Origin: Aggregatilineales bacterium
Lineage (GTDB): Bacteria; Chloroflexota; Anaerolineae; Aggregatilineales; Phototrophicaceae
Length of the DNA stretch: 64,000 bases
Assembly: GCA_030834905.1 (NCBI GenBank)
Contig: JAUQWZ010000011.1
Coordinates: forward strand, 124,001 to 188,000
Direction of reading: 5' to 3'
In this document: in pieces, positions 26,991 through 35,181 of the stretch
How positions within the stretch are numbered: the first letter of the stretch is position 1
Layout of the letters: each line of letters begins with the position of its first letter
Notes under the pieces: generated by a model
What the model was told of the DNA's origin: nothing
The model's input: the letters and a program-made list of their open reading frames with translations, nothing else
Database searches by the model: none
Made by a program: the position numbers and the translations under genes

Positions 26991-28454
26991 ATGATTCAAA
27001 CCTTCGCTGCTTACCTGCTGGTCGCCCTGGTGATCGTCTCGGCGTTTCCGTGGGCGGCGTGGCTGCTCAAAGATGCGCCAGCAGTATTCACCGCCGTGGT
27101 CACGCTGGCATTGAGCATTGGAACGCTCACGCTGGTGATGCTGTGGGAAGGGCTGTTGAACATCCCCTTCTCGACCCTCGGCATCACCCTGCCCTACCTG
27201 CTGCTGATGCTGCCCGGCGCGGTGCTGTGGCGGCGGAATCGCATGACGGCTCTAGATCGCCCGCGTCCTGAGGGCGAAGTACGCGCTTCGTTCGCTTCGT
27301 GGATAAGCGCAAATCGCCTGCCGCTGCTGCTGCTGCTGGCGGTGAGCGCCGCTGTCCTGTTCAACGCCGCCTACTGGCCCTTTCACCGCGACGACGCGCT
27401 CGGCATATACCAGCCGCACGCGCAGGCAATGTACCAGCTTGGTGGTCTGATCCCGCTGCGAGGCGCGGACAGCCTCTACCTGACCTATCCGATGCTGATT
27501 CCCACCGCCTACACTTACGCCTATCTGGCGTCAGGCTGGGAAAACGAATATCTCGCCAACCTCATCGGGGCGCTGTTAAGCGTGGGCTGCCTGCCGGTGG
27601 TCTACTGGCTGGGGACGCTGCTCAAGGACGAACGCGCGGGCTGGCTGAGCGCGCTGCTGCTGGCGACGATGCCCGCCTTCGGGCGCTGGGCGTCGGCGGG
27701 ATACGTCGATCTGCCGATGGCGTTCTTCTACGGGCTGGCGGGAGTCTTCGCCATTCGCCTCTGGCGCGGTGGGCGCTGGCAGGATGTGCTGCTGGCAGGC
27801 GTTTTGATGGGGCTGGCTGCCTGGACGAAAAACGCCGCGCTGATCGGCGTGCCGCTGTTGGCGCTCTGGCTGCTCTGGGCGTGGCTCAACCGCCGCATCC
27901 GCCTGACATACGTCGGGCTGGCGCTGATCGCCGTCGCTGTCGTCGCCGCGCCCTGGTATCTGCGCAATCTGGCGGGCGCGGGTTTCATCGTTCCGGGAAC
28001 CGCCTGGACGGATCAGGCACAGCGAACGTTCGACAGCCTGCTGGTCTTTTTCCTGCGGTTTGAGAATTTCGGCATCACGGGCTGGCTGGCGATGGCTGGC
28101 ATTGGCTACGCAGTCGTGATCATCGTTCGGCGGCGTGGAAACGCGCCCGAATACCTGCTGCACCTGCTGTGGACGCTGCCCTTCTTCGCCGCCTGGTGGC
28201 TGTTCGTCTCGTATGACCCCCGTTTCCTGCTGCTGTTTCTGCCGCCGCTGTGCGCCCTCGGCGGCGTGCTGCTGGCAGAAATCGGGTCACGGATTCCAGC
28301 GGCGTGGCAGCCGCGTCTGCAAGTCGTGGTGGCGGTGGTCGCCATTCTGCTGACGGCGCAGGCGGTCTGGTTCAGCGTCGAATATAAGGACGAGATGCTG
28401 GGCAGCCCGTTGATGGGCGACGCCGACAAACGCGCCATTGTCGGGCGGGAATGA
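26991..28454 (+). CDS. Multi-pass membrane glycosyltransferase, GT39/ArnT-like
   Basis: 487 residues with about ten membrane spans. The first periplasmic loop has FHRDDALGIYQPHAQAMYQ, carrying the paired acidic residues expected of GT-C enzymes that use polyprenyl-phosphate sugars. They glycosylate lipids or proteins outside the membrane. The ATG at 26991 starts directly at the first span; the longer frame begins inside the dehydrogenase gene. The ribosome site is weak. Donor and acceptor unknown. Confidence 0.75.
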   Translation: MIQTFAAYLLVALVIVSAFPWAAWLLKDAPAVFTAVVTLALSIGTLTLVMLWEGLLNIPFSTLGITLPYLLLMLPGAVLWRRNRMTALDRPRPEGEVRASFASWISANRLPLLLLLAVSAAVLFNAAYWPFHRDDALGIYQPHAQAMYQLGGLIPLRGADSLYLTYPMLIPTAYTYAYLASGWENEYLANLIGALLSVGCLPVVYWLGTLLKDERAGWLSALLLATMPAFGRWASAGYVDLPMAFFYGLAGVFAIRLWRGGRWQDVLLAGVLMGLAAWTKNAALIGVPLLALWLLWAWLNRRIRLTYVGLALIAVAVVAAPWYLRNLAGAGFIVPGTAWTDQAQRTFDSLLVFFLRFENFGITGWLAMAGIGYAVVIIVRRRGNAPEYLLHLLWTLPFFAAWWLFVSYDPRFLLLFLPPLCALGGVLLAEIGSRIPAAWQPRLQVVVAVVAILLTAQAVWFSVEYKDEMLGSPLMGDADKRAIVGRE

Positions 28455-28460
28455 CCTGCT

Positions 28461-28877
28461 TCAGCCCATCAGATGCCGGTGAGTCACCTTGATGCAGTTG
28501 CTCTCAATCAGGGTGATTCCCGCTTCGGCGGCGCGGCGCGCTGCCGCTTCACTGCTGACGCCAAGCTGCGCCCAGACCACCGTCGCCCCGGCGGCTATGG
28601 CATCCTCGACCACATCCGGCAGAAATTCCGAACGACGGAACACGTCCACGATGTCTATTGGTTCGGGGACAGCCGCCAGCGAGGGGTAGGAAATCTCACC
28701 GTCGATAGTTTCGACAGTCGGGTTTACCGGAATCACCTTATAGCCCGCGCCGCGCAGATACTGGGCGATCTGGTAGCTGGTGCGGCTTGGGTCAGCCGAA
28801 TGTCCGACTACCGCAATCGTGCGGGCGTTTTGCAGAATATCGCGTAACTGCGTGTCGCTGTAGCGAAGTGTCGTCAT
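28461..28877 (-). CDS. CoA-binding domain protein (YccU-like)
   Basis: 138 residues, a single Rossmann-type CoA-binding domain: TIAVVGHSADPSRTSYQIA, VIPVNPTVETIDGE, PIDIVDVFRRSE, VVWAQLGV and the C-terminal CIKVTHRHL. This matches the stand-alone family related to succinyl-CoA synthetase alpha. Its role is unknown. Convergent with the preceding gene, six bases between stops. Confidence 0.9.
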   Translation of the reverse strand: MTTLRYSDTQLRDILQNARTIAVVGHSADPSRTSYQIAQYLRGAGYKVIPVNPTVETIDGEISYPSLAAVPEPIDIVDVFRRSEFLPDVVEDAIAAGATVVWAQLGVSSEAAARRAAEAGITLIESNCIKVTHRHLMG

Positions 28878-28976
28878 AACGATGGTTGCCTCACAACTAG
28901 ATCGATCCGGCAGGCGCGGTCAGACCGCCCTTTCAGCCCCATCATATCACCTTGCCGGTTCCACGAAGCATGAGTC

Positions 28977-31391
28977 TCATTCAGTATTCACGTTTATTTC
29001 GACTGGAAGCACGCCGATCACCTCGTCGCGGGTGCTGCTGCCAGCAACGGGTAAATCCTGCGGCGGGCTGCCGCCGGGATTATCGTAGACCTTCACCCAC
29101 AACTGGTAGACGCCAGGCGTCAGGTCAGGCGGCAGCGCCAGCCCCCGATGATCCCACACCGGCGCGCCCACCTGCCAGGTGTGGGTCGGTCTGAAGCCCC
29201 CCGCCGGATACCAATCGCTCTGGGTCACCGGCACGCTGTCCGGCTGGCTCAGATAGACCGCCACCGTGTATGGGGCTGCCAGCGGCGCGTCCGTCCCCCA
29301 GTAGAGCGATACCGGCAGGATGTCGCCGGGCGTAAATTCTGTTCCCGCGGGCAGCGTGTAACCATTGAGATGGATCGACTCGCCAAAGACCAGATCGGCT
29401 GCCCGTTCCGCCCCTCGAAAGGCGAACACATCCGGCGCGCTGACGGTGCTGTATTCGACCAGCCGTGTTTCCGGCGCGGTCTGCTGGTAGCTGACCGGGT
29501 AGTAATGAGCGCTCATAAACTGTTCCACCGGGCGCGTGCTCCACGGGTGATCGGGTCCGAACTGCACCACCAGCCACAGCCGGTTTCGGCTGCCCGCCAG
29601 CCGGTGAATCAGCGGCGCGGTTTCCTGCGTCAGCAGTGCCAGCGGATTATCTGACCGGATCAGCGGCGGCTGTTCGGGGCTGGGCTGTTCGCCCGGCTGC
29701 AGCGGCAGCGCGATGGCGCGGGCGCTGTCAAACGGCTTGTAGTAGTTCAGAAAAAAGACCTCATAACGCGGTGAATTGAGCAGGACGATATCGCTGCCGG
29801 TGGTGCTGGCGTCGATCCGACTCGCCATTTCATGCAGCGACGCATCGGTTGCGAAATACCGTCCGTCGCGCTCGTAAAGCACCCGCAGCCCCGCCCACGT
29901 CAGCAGCAGATACAGGGCAGCCAGCGCCACCGGCAGGTATCCCGCCGCCGCCCGCCAGCGCTGCCCGGCAGCACGAACCACTCGCCACAGCCACAGCCCA
30001 CAGGCAAGCGCCAGCGCGCCAAACAGCAGCGGAATCACCGGCGTGCTGACCAGCGCCCAGGCGTTATCCAGCGGGCGATGCTGCCACAAGCCCGGAATCA
30101 CCACCCAGCGCAAATACTCTGGCTGGTTGAGTCCGCCGCCCCACTCCAGCAGCGACCCGGCTTCGGGCGGCAGCGCGTCGGCATAGTCGCCCCATGCCAG
30201 CGTCACGCCGCTGATCTGCACCCACAGGCTGTAGGCAACAAGCAGCAGCGCCAGCAGCCGCCACCACGAGCGCGGGCGGCGCGTCAGCCAGTCAAACGCT
30301 GGCAGCGCCCCAAGCAGCACAAACGGCAGCACCGGAATGAGGAAGCGCGGGGGCCACGACAGCCCGCCAAACCAGTGAACGCCATTCAGCAGCGCGTAGC
30401 CAAAGGCGAACGCCAGCACCAGCAGCAGGATCGCCAGCGGGTAGCGAAACTGCCCCCGCCGCATAAGCAGCCACAAGCCGGGCAGCGCCAGCAGAATGAC
30501 GGGCGAAGTCCCCCACAAGCTGCCGCCAATGCTGAACAGATAGCTGTGCAGCGCCACGCCCAGATAAGTCGAGGACGCTTCGGCGAGGCGGCGCGCAACA
30601 TCGTAGCGAGCGCTCAAGCCGGGGATAACTTCCAGCACGCCCAGCGCGACAAACAGGACCATCAGCAGCACCAGAACGATCCCCAGCGCCAACACCAGAC
30701 GGCGGTTGATATTCCGCAGCGACGGCACCGCCAGCACCAGCAGCGCCGGAAGCGCCAGCAGCCCCGATGCTTTGGTCAGCGCCAGCGCCAGCAGCGCCAG
30801 CACGCCCACCCCATACCACGCCCACGAGCGATAGCCGCTGGCGCGCACGCGCTCAATCGCCAGTCCGGTCAGCAGCAGGCACAGCATCAGCAGCGGTTCG
30901 CGAAAGAAAGTTTTGGTGTATGGAAACAGGGCGCTGCCAATGCCAAAGGCAGCCGCCGCCAGCGCGGCGGTAGCCTCGCCGTAACCGAGCGCCAGCGCGT
31001 AAACAAACAGGACGCAGCCCACCGCCGCGCCCACCCAGATATTGAACAGATAGGTGGTATGAACCAAGCCAATCTGCGGTATGTGCTTCGCCAGCCAGTA
31101 CAGCGGTGCCGACGCCAGCACCTGCATTGGCTCGATATTTGCCGTTTCCAGCGGCAGTTGTTCGGGGGTTGCCACCGTCAGCAGCGGCGACGGCGGAAAC
31201 TGCCACGCGGCGAGATCGAGATACTGATCGCCATAATCGACAAAGCTGCTCACGGCGTCGAACAGGCGGTGGCTGTCTCCGGTTTCTATCGCGCCGCTGT
31301 AAGTGATCGAATAGACGCTGGCGAGCAGCAGCCAGAGAGCAATAAGCAGACGCAGGCGCTGCCGGTTGAGGAGTGATGGTAGGGCAGTCAT
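28977..31391 (-). CDS. Large multi-pass membrane protein, probable glycosyltransferase
   Basis: 804 residues from the ATG at 31391. About a dozen membrane spans fill the first 520 residues; an early loop SGAIETGDSHRLFDAV contains acidic residues placed as in GT-C enzymes. A periplasmic stretch follows, ending in a beta domain (LPPDLTPGVYQLWVKVYD). This arrangement is seen in uncharacterised Chloroflexi membrane proteins of the dolichol-mannosyltransferase type. Catalysis is inferred from architecture only. A remnant of a related gene lies at 25608-25893. Confidence 0.65.
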   Translation of the reverse strand: MTALPSLLNRQRLRLLIALWLLLASVYSITYSGAIETGDSHRLFDAVSSFVDYGDQYLDLAAWQFPPSPLLTVATPEQLPLETANIEPMQVLASAPLYWLAKHIPQIGLVHTTYLFNIWVGAAVGCVLFVYALALGYGEATAALAAAAFGIGSALFPYTKTFFREPLLMLCLLLTGLAIERVRASGYRSWAWYGVGVLALLALALTKASGLLALPALLVLAVPSLRNINRRLVLALGIVLVLLMVLFVALGVLEVIPGLSARYDVARRLAEASSTYLGVALHSYLFSIGGSLWGTSPVILLALPGLWLLMRRGQFRYPLAILLLVLAFAFGYALLNGVHWFGGLSWPPRFLIPVLPFVLLGALPAFDWLTRRPRSWWRLLALLLVAYSLWVQISGVTLAWGDYADALPPEAGSLLEWGGGLNQPEYLRWVVIPGLWQHRPLDNAWALVSTPVIPLLFGALALACGLWLWRVVRAAGQRWRAAAGYLPVALAALYLLLTWAGLRVLYERDGRYFATDASLHEMASRIDASTTGSDIVLLNSPRYEVFFLNYYKPFDSARAIALPLQPGEQPSPEQPPLIRSDNPLALLTQETAPLIHRLAGSRNRLWLVVQFGPDHPWSTRPVEQFMSAHYYPVSYQQTAPETRLVEYSTVSAPDVFAFRGAERAADLVFGESIHLNGYTLPAGTEFTPGDILPVSLYWGTDAPLAAPYTVAVYLSQPDSVPVTQSDWYPAGGFRPTHTWQVGAPVWDHRGLALPPDLTPGVYQLWVKVYDNPGGSPPQDLPVAGSSTRDEVIGVLPVEINVNTE

Positions 31392-31461
31392 GAGGCTGAG
31401 ATGATACGCGAAGGTCGTGCCTGAATCAACTTTCTGACCGGGGTTATCGGGACAGACAGGC

Positions 31462-31491
31462 AAAAAAACAGGGTGTCCGCTTGAACACCCC
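31462..31491 (-). terminator. Intrinsic terminator of the HTH-TPR operon
   Basis: On the minus strand GGGGTGT and ACACCC arms enclose a short loop and are followed by TGTTTTTTTG, about 20 bases after the TPR gene stop. Confidence 0.85.
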
Positions 31492-31509
31492 GTAGTCGCT
31501 GTCGAGAAG

Positions 31510-32052
31510 TTAGTCGCTGTTTCCGCCGGTCAGCTTGTTGCGGAAGCCGATCAGCCCCTTCAGGATTTTCTGGCTGGGCGAAAGCTTATCGAGTTCGCTT
31601 AAGCCAACCTCGTAGGTCGCCGCGCCAGTGCCGATTTTGCCCTCGCGCACCTGAAGATCCGCCATCGCCAGCAGCGTCTCGCCATGCAGCTTCTTTTCGC
31701 CCAGTTCCTGGAACACATCGGCTGCCTGACGGTAGCAGGTGTATGCCTGCTCGCGATCCCCCAGCGCGACGTAGACGCCGCCCATGTTGCCGAGCACCTT
31801 TGCCGCCCGCAGCGCATCTTCGGTCTGCTGGAAGGTATGCAGCGCCTGCTGCATCACGTCCAGCGCCTGCTGGTTTTCGCCCAGCGCCCGATGCACCAGA
31901 CCAAGATTGGTCAGCATTTCAGCCGCCATATCGGGCTTGCTTTCCGCTTCGTAGGCTTCCTGCGCCTGCTGGAAGGTGCGGGCAGCTTCCTCGTATTCTT
32001 TCTGACGAAACAGCTTGACGCCCTGTTCCTGAAGTTGGTCGGCTGTATTCAC
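31510..32052 (-). CDS. TPR protein
   Basis: 180 residues with four to five tetratricopeptide repeats (GVKLFRQKEYEEAARTFQQA, LGLVHRALGENQQALDVM, MGGVYVALGDREQAYTCYRQ). No signal peptide, so cytoplasmic. It follows the tandem-HTH gene by 12 bases and is presumably co-translated. A TPR partner often acts as a sensor or scaffold for the adjacent regulator; that is inference here. Confidence 0.85.
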   Translation of the reverse strand: MNTADQLQEQGVKLFRQKEYEEAARTFQQAQEAYEAESKPDMAAEMLTNLGLVHRALGENQQALDVMQQALHTFQQTEDALRAAKVLGNMGGVYVALGDREQAYTCYRQAADVFQELGEKKLHGETLLAMADLQVREGKIGTGAATYEVGLSELDKLSPSQKILKGLIGFRNKLTGGNSD

Positions 32053-32064
32053 TGGTCTGCACTC

Positions 32065-32817
32065 CTACATGGTGATATTGAGGACGCTTTCGCCGACCCG
32101 GCGCAGGCGATCCGTCGGCATCTGGCTAAGCATGATGGCGATTTCGATGAAACCAATATTCAGCGGGTTGGCGGCAAACTGGCGAATGTCGTCCGGCAGA
32201 TGCGCGAAATGCTTCCAGTCCTCGCGCATGGACAGCAGTTCGCCAATGTGGCTGCTGCTTTCGAGAAAGTAGTCGATATTCTTTTTGACGCCGTTCGCCA
32301 GGACGGTCAGTTCGTGCATCGGAATCGACACTTCGCCAAATTCGTAGTGGTCGATCAGTTCGACGCTCAGACCGCTGGCGGCGCTCAGGTCTTCCTGGCT
32401 GAGTTCCAGGGCTTCGCGCGCCTGCCGCAGTAGCGCGCCGATCATCCGGTCGCGCAGCCGCATGTACTCATCCTGCACCCGGCTGTAATCCTGCTCCGAG
32501 GCTTGCAGCGTCGTTGTGCTCCAGAAGTGGCTCACCGGCACGTCGAGGAAATACGCCAGCAGCTCAAGCTGCGGCAGCGAAGGCACGTCCTCGCCCAGTT
32601 CCCATTGTTCGATCTGCTCTGGCTGCACATTCAGCTTGCGGGCGCAGTCCTCCAGCGAGCGCCCCACTTTGAGACGCGCGTCGCGCAGCAGCACGCCAAC
32701 CATCTTGCCACGAATACGATAAGACTCGGCTGGGTCGAGTGGGTTCGCGGGTTGAGTTTGCGCCTCGGCTGCTTCACGATTGTGCTTGAGCCGGGCGGAA
32801 ACATCTCCAAAGGTCAT
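32065..32817 (-). CDS. Transcriptional regulator with two XRE-type HTH domains
   Basis: 250 residues. Two Cro/C1-type helix-turn-helix units are visible, at about 38-100 (LEDCARKLNVQPEQIEQWEL) and 124-190 (LSQEDLSAASGLSVELIDHYE). Each is introduced by a similar M(V/I)GxLLRxAR helix, so the protein looks like an internal duplication. The last 50 residues are unassigned. It heads an operon with the TPR gene and is divergent from the sensor kinase at 32955, with 137 bases between them. Its targets are unknown. Confidence 0.88.
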   Translation of the reverse strand: MTFGDVSARLKHNREAAEAQTQPANPLDPAESYRIRGKMVGVLLRDARLKVGRSLEDCARKLNVQPEQIEQWELGEDVPSLPQLELLAYFLDVPVSHFWSTTTLQASEQDYSRVQDEYMRLRDRMIGALLRQAREALELSQEDLSAASGLSVELIDHYEFGEVSIPMHELTVLANGVKKNIDYFLESSSHIGELLSMREDWKHFAHLPDDIRQFAANPLNIGFIEIAIMLSQMPTDRLRRVGESVLNITM

Positions 32818-32931
32818 TGTTTACGCCTCCACACGGGGCTGCCTGCTGTGCAGTGTGTCCACATCATACAAAATTTTACCTAAATCGACAATTGAGGTCG
32901 CATGTTTGTGTTCATGGCGCTGTGAATGCCC

Positions 32932-32937
32932 TATAAT
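32932..32937 (+). promoter_or_regulatory. -10 box of the sensor kinase gene
   Basis: Perfect TATAAT at 32932-32937, 18 bases before the ATG. Upstream TGTTCA at 32909-32914 is a poor -35 at 17-base spacing, so activator dependence is possible. The short leader leaves only TTAGG as ribosome site. Confidence 0.5.
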
Positions 32938-32954
32938 ACGGTTAGGTTTATAAC

Positions 32955-35090
32955 ATGCCAATAGTGCAGGCAGCGATGACACTTGATACGAATCGGTCGG
33001 TGAGCGACACGCACTACAAGGTAGCCTACGATTTGATGCTGCGGCTTGGCTCGCTGCTGGAACTGGAGCAGCTTCTTAAGCAGCTTCCTCTCGCCATCCG
33101 GGAAATCTTAGGGGTCGAGCGTGTATCCCTGCTGCTTGCCGATGATGATCAGGCGACGCTGCGCCTGTATGCCGTCGAGGGCGCGCAGGTGCCGGACGAC
33201 GTTCAGGGGCTGCGGAATCGGGTGTTCTTCTCAATCTATGAGCGCGACGATTTCCCTTCCGTCAAGGCATGGCTCGATGGACAGGTTTACCGCGCCTCGG
33301 CAGCGGCGATGTCCGAAGGCTCGCCCCTCGAAATCGTCGTTGAAACGCTCAAGCTGACGGAATTTCTTTCCGCCCCGCTGAATGTGGATGATACGCTGGT
33401 TGGGGTGCTGCTGGTCGATAATCCTGACACGCAGACGCCGCTGTCACCCGAAAAAGGCGATATTCTCGCCGCCCTCGCTGCTCCGGCAGCCGTTGCGCTT
33501 CAGAACGCCAACCTGCACAGCAAGACCGTCCGCGAGCTGGCGTCGAAGATGCACCAACTGCATATTCTGCACCAGATCGACCGCGAACTGAACGACACCA
33601 TCAAGCAGGACAACGTTTACGACATGACGCTTGACTGGGCGCTGCGCTTTACCAACGCGCAGGCGGGGTCGCTGGCGCTGTACGACGAAGAACGCGACGA
33701 TCTGCGCGTGGTTGCCGACCTCGGCTATGACACGCCGGTTGAACAGCGCGAGATGCTGCGCCGCACTCACGGCGGGGGTATCGCGCTGCGGGTGGCGCGT
33801 TCAAGCTATGCCGAAGTGATCCCCGATGTCTCGGCAGATACCGATTATGTGCTGCTGTCCAACCTCATCCAGTCACACATGTCGGTTCCGGTCATGCGTG
33901 AAGACCGGGTGATCGCGGTTATTTCGGTGGAGAGCAAACGCCTGAATGGGATGAACGAGGAGCATCAGGAGTTTGTCGAGAAGCTGGCAGCGCGCGGCGG
34001 CGTCGCCATTGATAACGCCCGCCTGTTTGCGGACGCGGTGCGCGAGCGCGAGAAGCTGTCCTACATTCTGGCGAATATCGCCGACGTGGTGATCGTTGTC
34101 GGTCACGAGGACCGGCTGGTGCTGATCAACCACTCTGCCCTTGCCGCGCTGCGGCTGTATCCTGACGTAGACTACATCGGAATGCCGATTTCGGAAGTCC
34201 TGGAACACAGCTACCTGCTGGAAGTGTTCCGCCATGCCCGCACACAGATGCAGAACGTCCTTGAAGAAGTGAAGCTGCCCAACGACCGAACCTATTACGC
34301 TCATTTTTCTACCCACACCGATATCGGCTGGATGATCGTCATGCACGATATCACCCCGCTGAAAGAAACCGAGCAGCTTAAGAATGAGCTGGTCGCCACC
34401 GTCACCCACGACCTGAAGCAGCCGCTGACCGTCATGAACGGCTATCTCGAAATGCTCCAGATGCACCAGAAGCTGGAACAGCGCGGCGAAACTTACGTCA
34501 GGATGATCGGACGGGCGGTTCAGACCATGTGGTCGTTGATTGACGACCTGATGATGATGGCGAAAATCGAAGCGGGCGTCCAACTGGAAATTCACCCTGT
34601 CTCGGCACACAGGCTGGTCGAGGAGTGTATCGAGCAGGTGCAGTCGATTGCCGATAGCAAAGCGATGATCCTCACCAATAATGTCTCGGTGGAACTCCCG
34701 CCGATTAAGGGCGACCCCAAGCGGCTCTCGCAGGTGTTCGCCAATCTGATCGGCAACGCGGTCAAGTACACCGCGCCGGAAGGCAAGGTGCGCGTCTGGG
34801 CAGAAGCCCACGAAGCCTCGTTGATGATCGGCGTGCAGGATTCCGGGTTAGGCATCAGCCCTGAAGACCAGACGCGCATCTTTGACCGCTTCTACCGCGT
34901 GCGCAGCGCCGAAACCGAGAGCATCGAAGGGACGGGGTTGGGACTTGCCATCGTCAAGCGGCTGGTGGAAAACCACCGCGGGCAAATCGGGCTGGAAAGC
35001 CGGCTTGGCGAAGGCTCGACCTTCTACGTGACCCTGCCCACCTACGACAACAGCGAAAACGAGCCGCAGCCGGAGAATTCAAGCGTGTGA
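32955..35090 (+). CDS. GAF-GAF-PAS sensor histidine kinase
   Basis: 711 residues, no membrane span, so cytoplasmic. Order: GAF (about 24-190), second GAF (about 206-355), PAS (about 366-470), HisKA with His485 in VTHDLKQPLTV, then the ATPase domain with N box FANLIGNAVKYT, G1 DSGLGISPEDQTRIFDRFYR and G2 GTGLGLAIVKRL. It would sense small ligands or redox state and phosphorylate a response regulator, but none is encoded nearby. Divergent from the tandem-HTH operon, which could share its control. Confidence 0.93.
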   Translation: MPIVQAAMTLDTNRSVSDTHYKVAYDLMLRLGSLLELEQLLKQLPLAIREILGVERVSLLLADDDQATLRLYAVEGAQVPDDVQGLRNRVFFSIYERDDFPSVKAWLDGQVYRASAAAMSEGSPLEIVVETLKLTEFLSAPLNVDDTLVGVLLVDNPDTQTPLSPEKGDILAALAAPAAVALQNANLHSKTVRELASKMHQLHILHQIDRELNDTIKQDNVYDMTLDWALRFTNAQAGSLALYDEERDDLRVVADLGYDTPVEQREMLRRTHGGGIALRVARSSYAEVIPDVSADTDYVLLSNLIQSHMSVPVMREDRVIAVISVESKRLNGMNEEHQEFVEKLAARGGVAIDNARLFADAVREREKLSYILANIADVVIVVGHEDRLVLINHSALAALRLYPDVDYIGMPISEVLEHSYLLEVFRHARTQMQNVLEEVKLPNDRTYYAHFSTHTDIGWMIVMHDITPLKETEQLKNELVATVTHDLKQPLTVMNGYLEMLQMHQKLEQRGETYVRMIGRAVQTMWSLIDDLMMMAKIEAGVQLEIHPVSAHRLVEECIEQVQSIADSKAMILTNNVSVELPPIKGDPKRLSQVFANLIGNAVKYTAPEGKVRVWAEAHEASLMIGVQDSGLGISPEDQTRIFDRFYRVRSAETESIEGTGLGLAIVKRLVENHRGQIGLESRLGEGSTFYVTLPTYDNSENEPQPENSSV

Positions 35091-35097
35091 GGCACGT

Positions 35098-35178
35098 CCT
35101 ACCCCTCATCTCTATTCCCTTGCAAACGGCGGACACGACATAGTCGTGTCCCTACGCCATGTCGCGGGGATGAGGGCG
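35098..35178 (+). repeat. Composite repeat: half family A element inside family C arms
   Basis: TACCCCTCATC at about 35099-35110 and GATGAGGGCG at about 35169-35178 form the outer arms, and the right half of a family A element (GGACACGAC-ATA-GTCGTGTCC-CTAC, 35131-35155) lies between them. It fills the gap between two convergent genes, starting eight bases after the kinase stop. Confidence 0.65.
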
Positions 35179-35181
35179 TTT

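Noticed and set aside
29832..31376. 514-codon frame rich in Gln/Arg opposite the 804-residue membrane protein
   Set aside because: Low-complexity Q/R/H translation typical of the reverse strand of a Leu/Ala-rich membrane gene.
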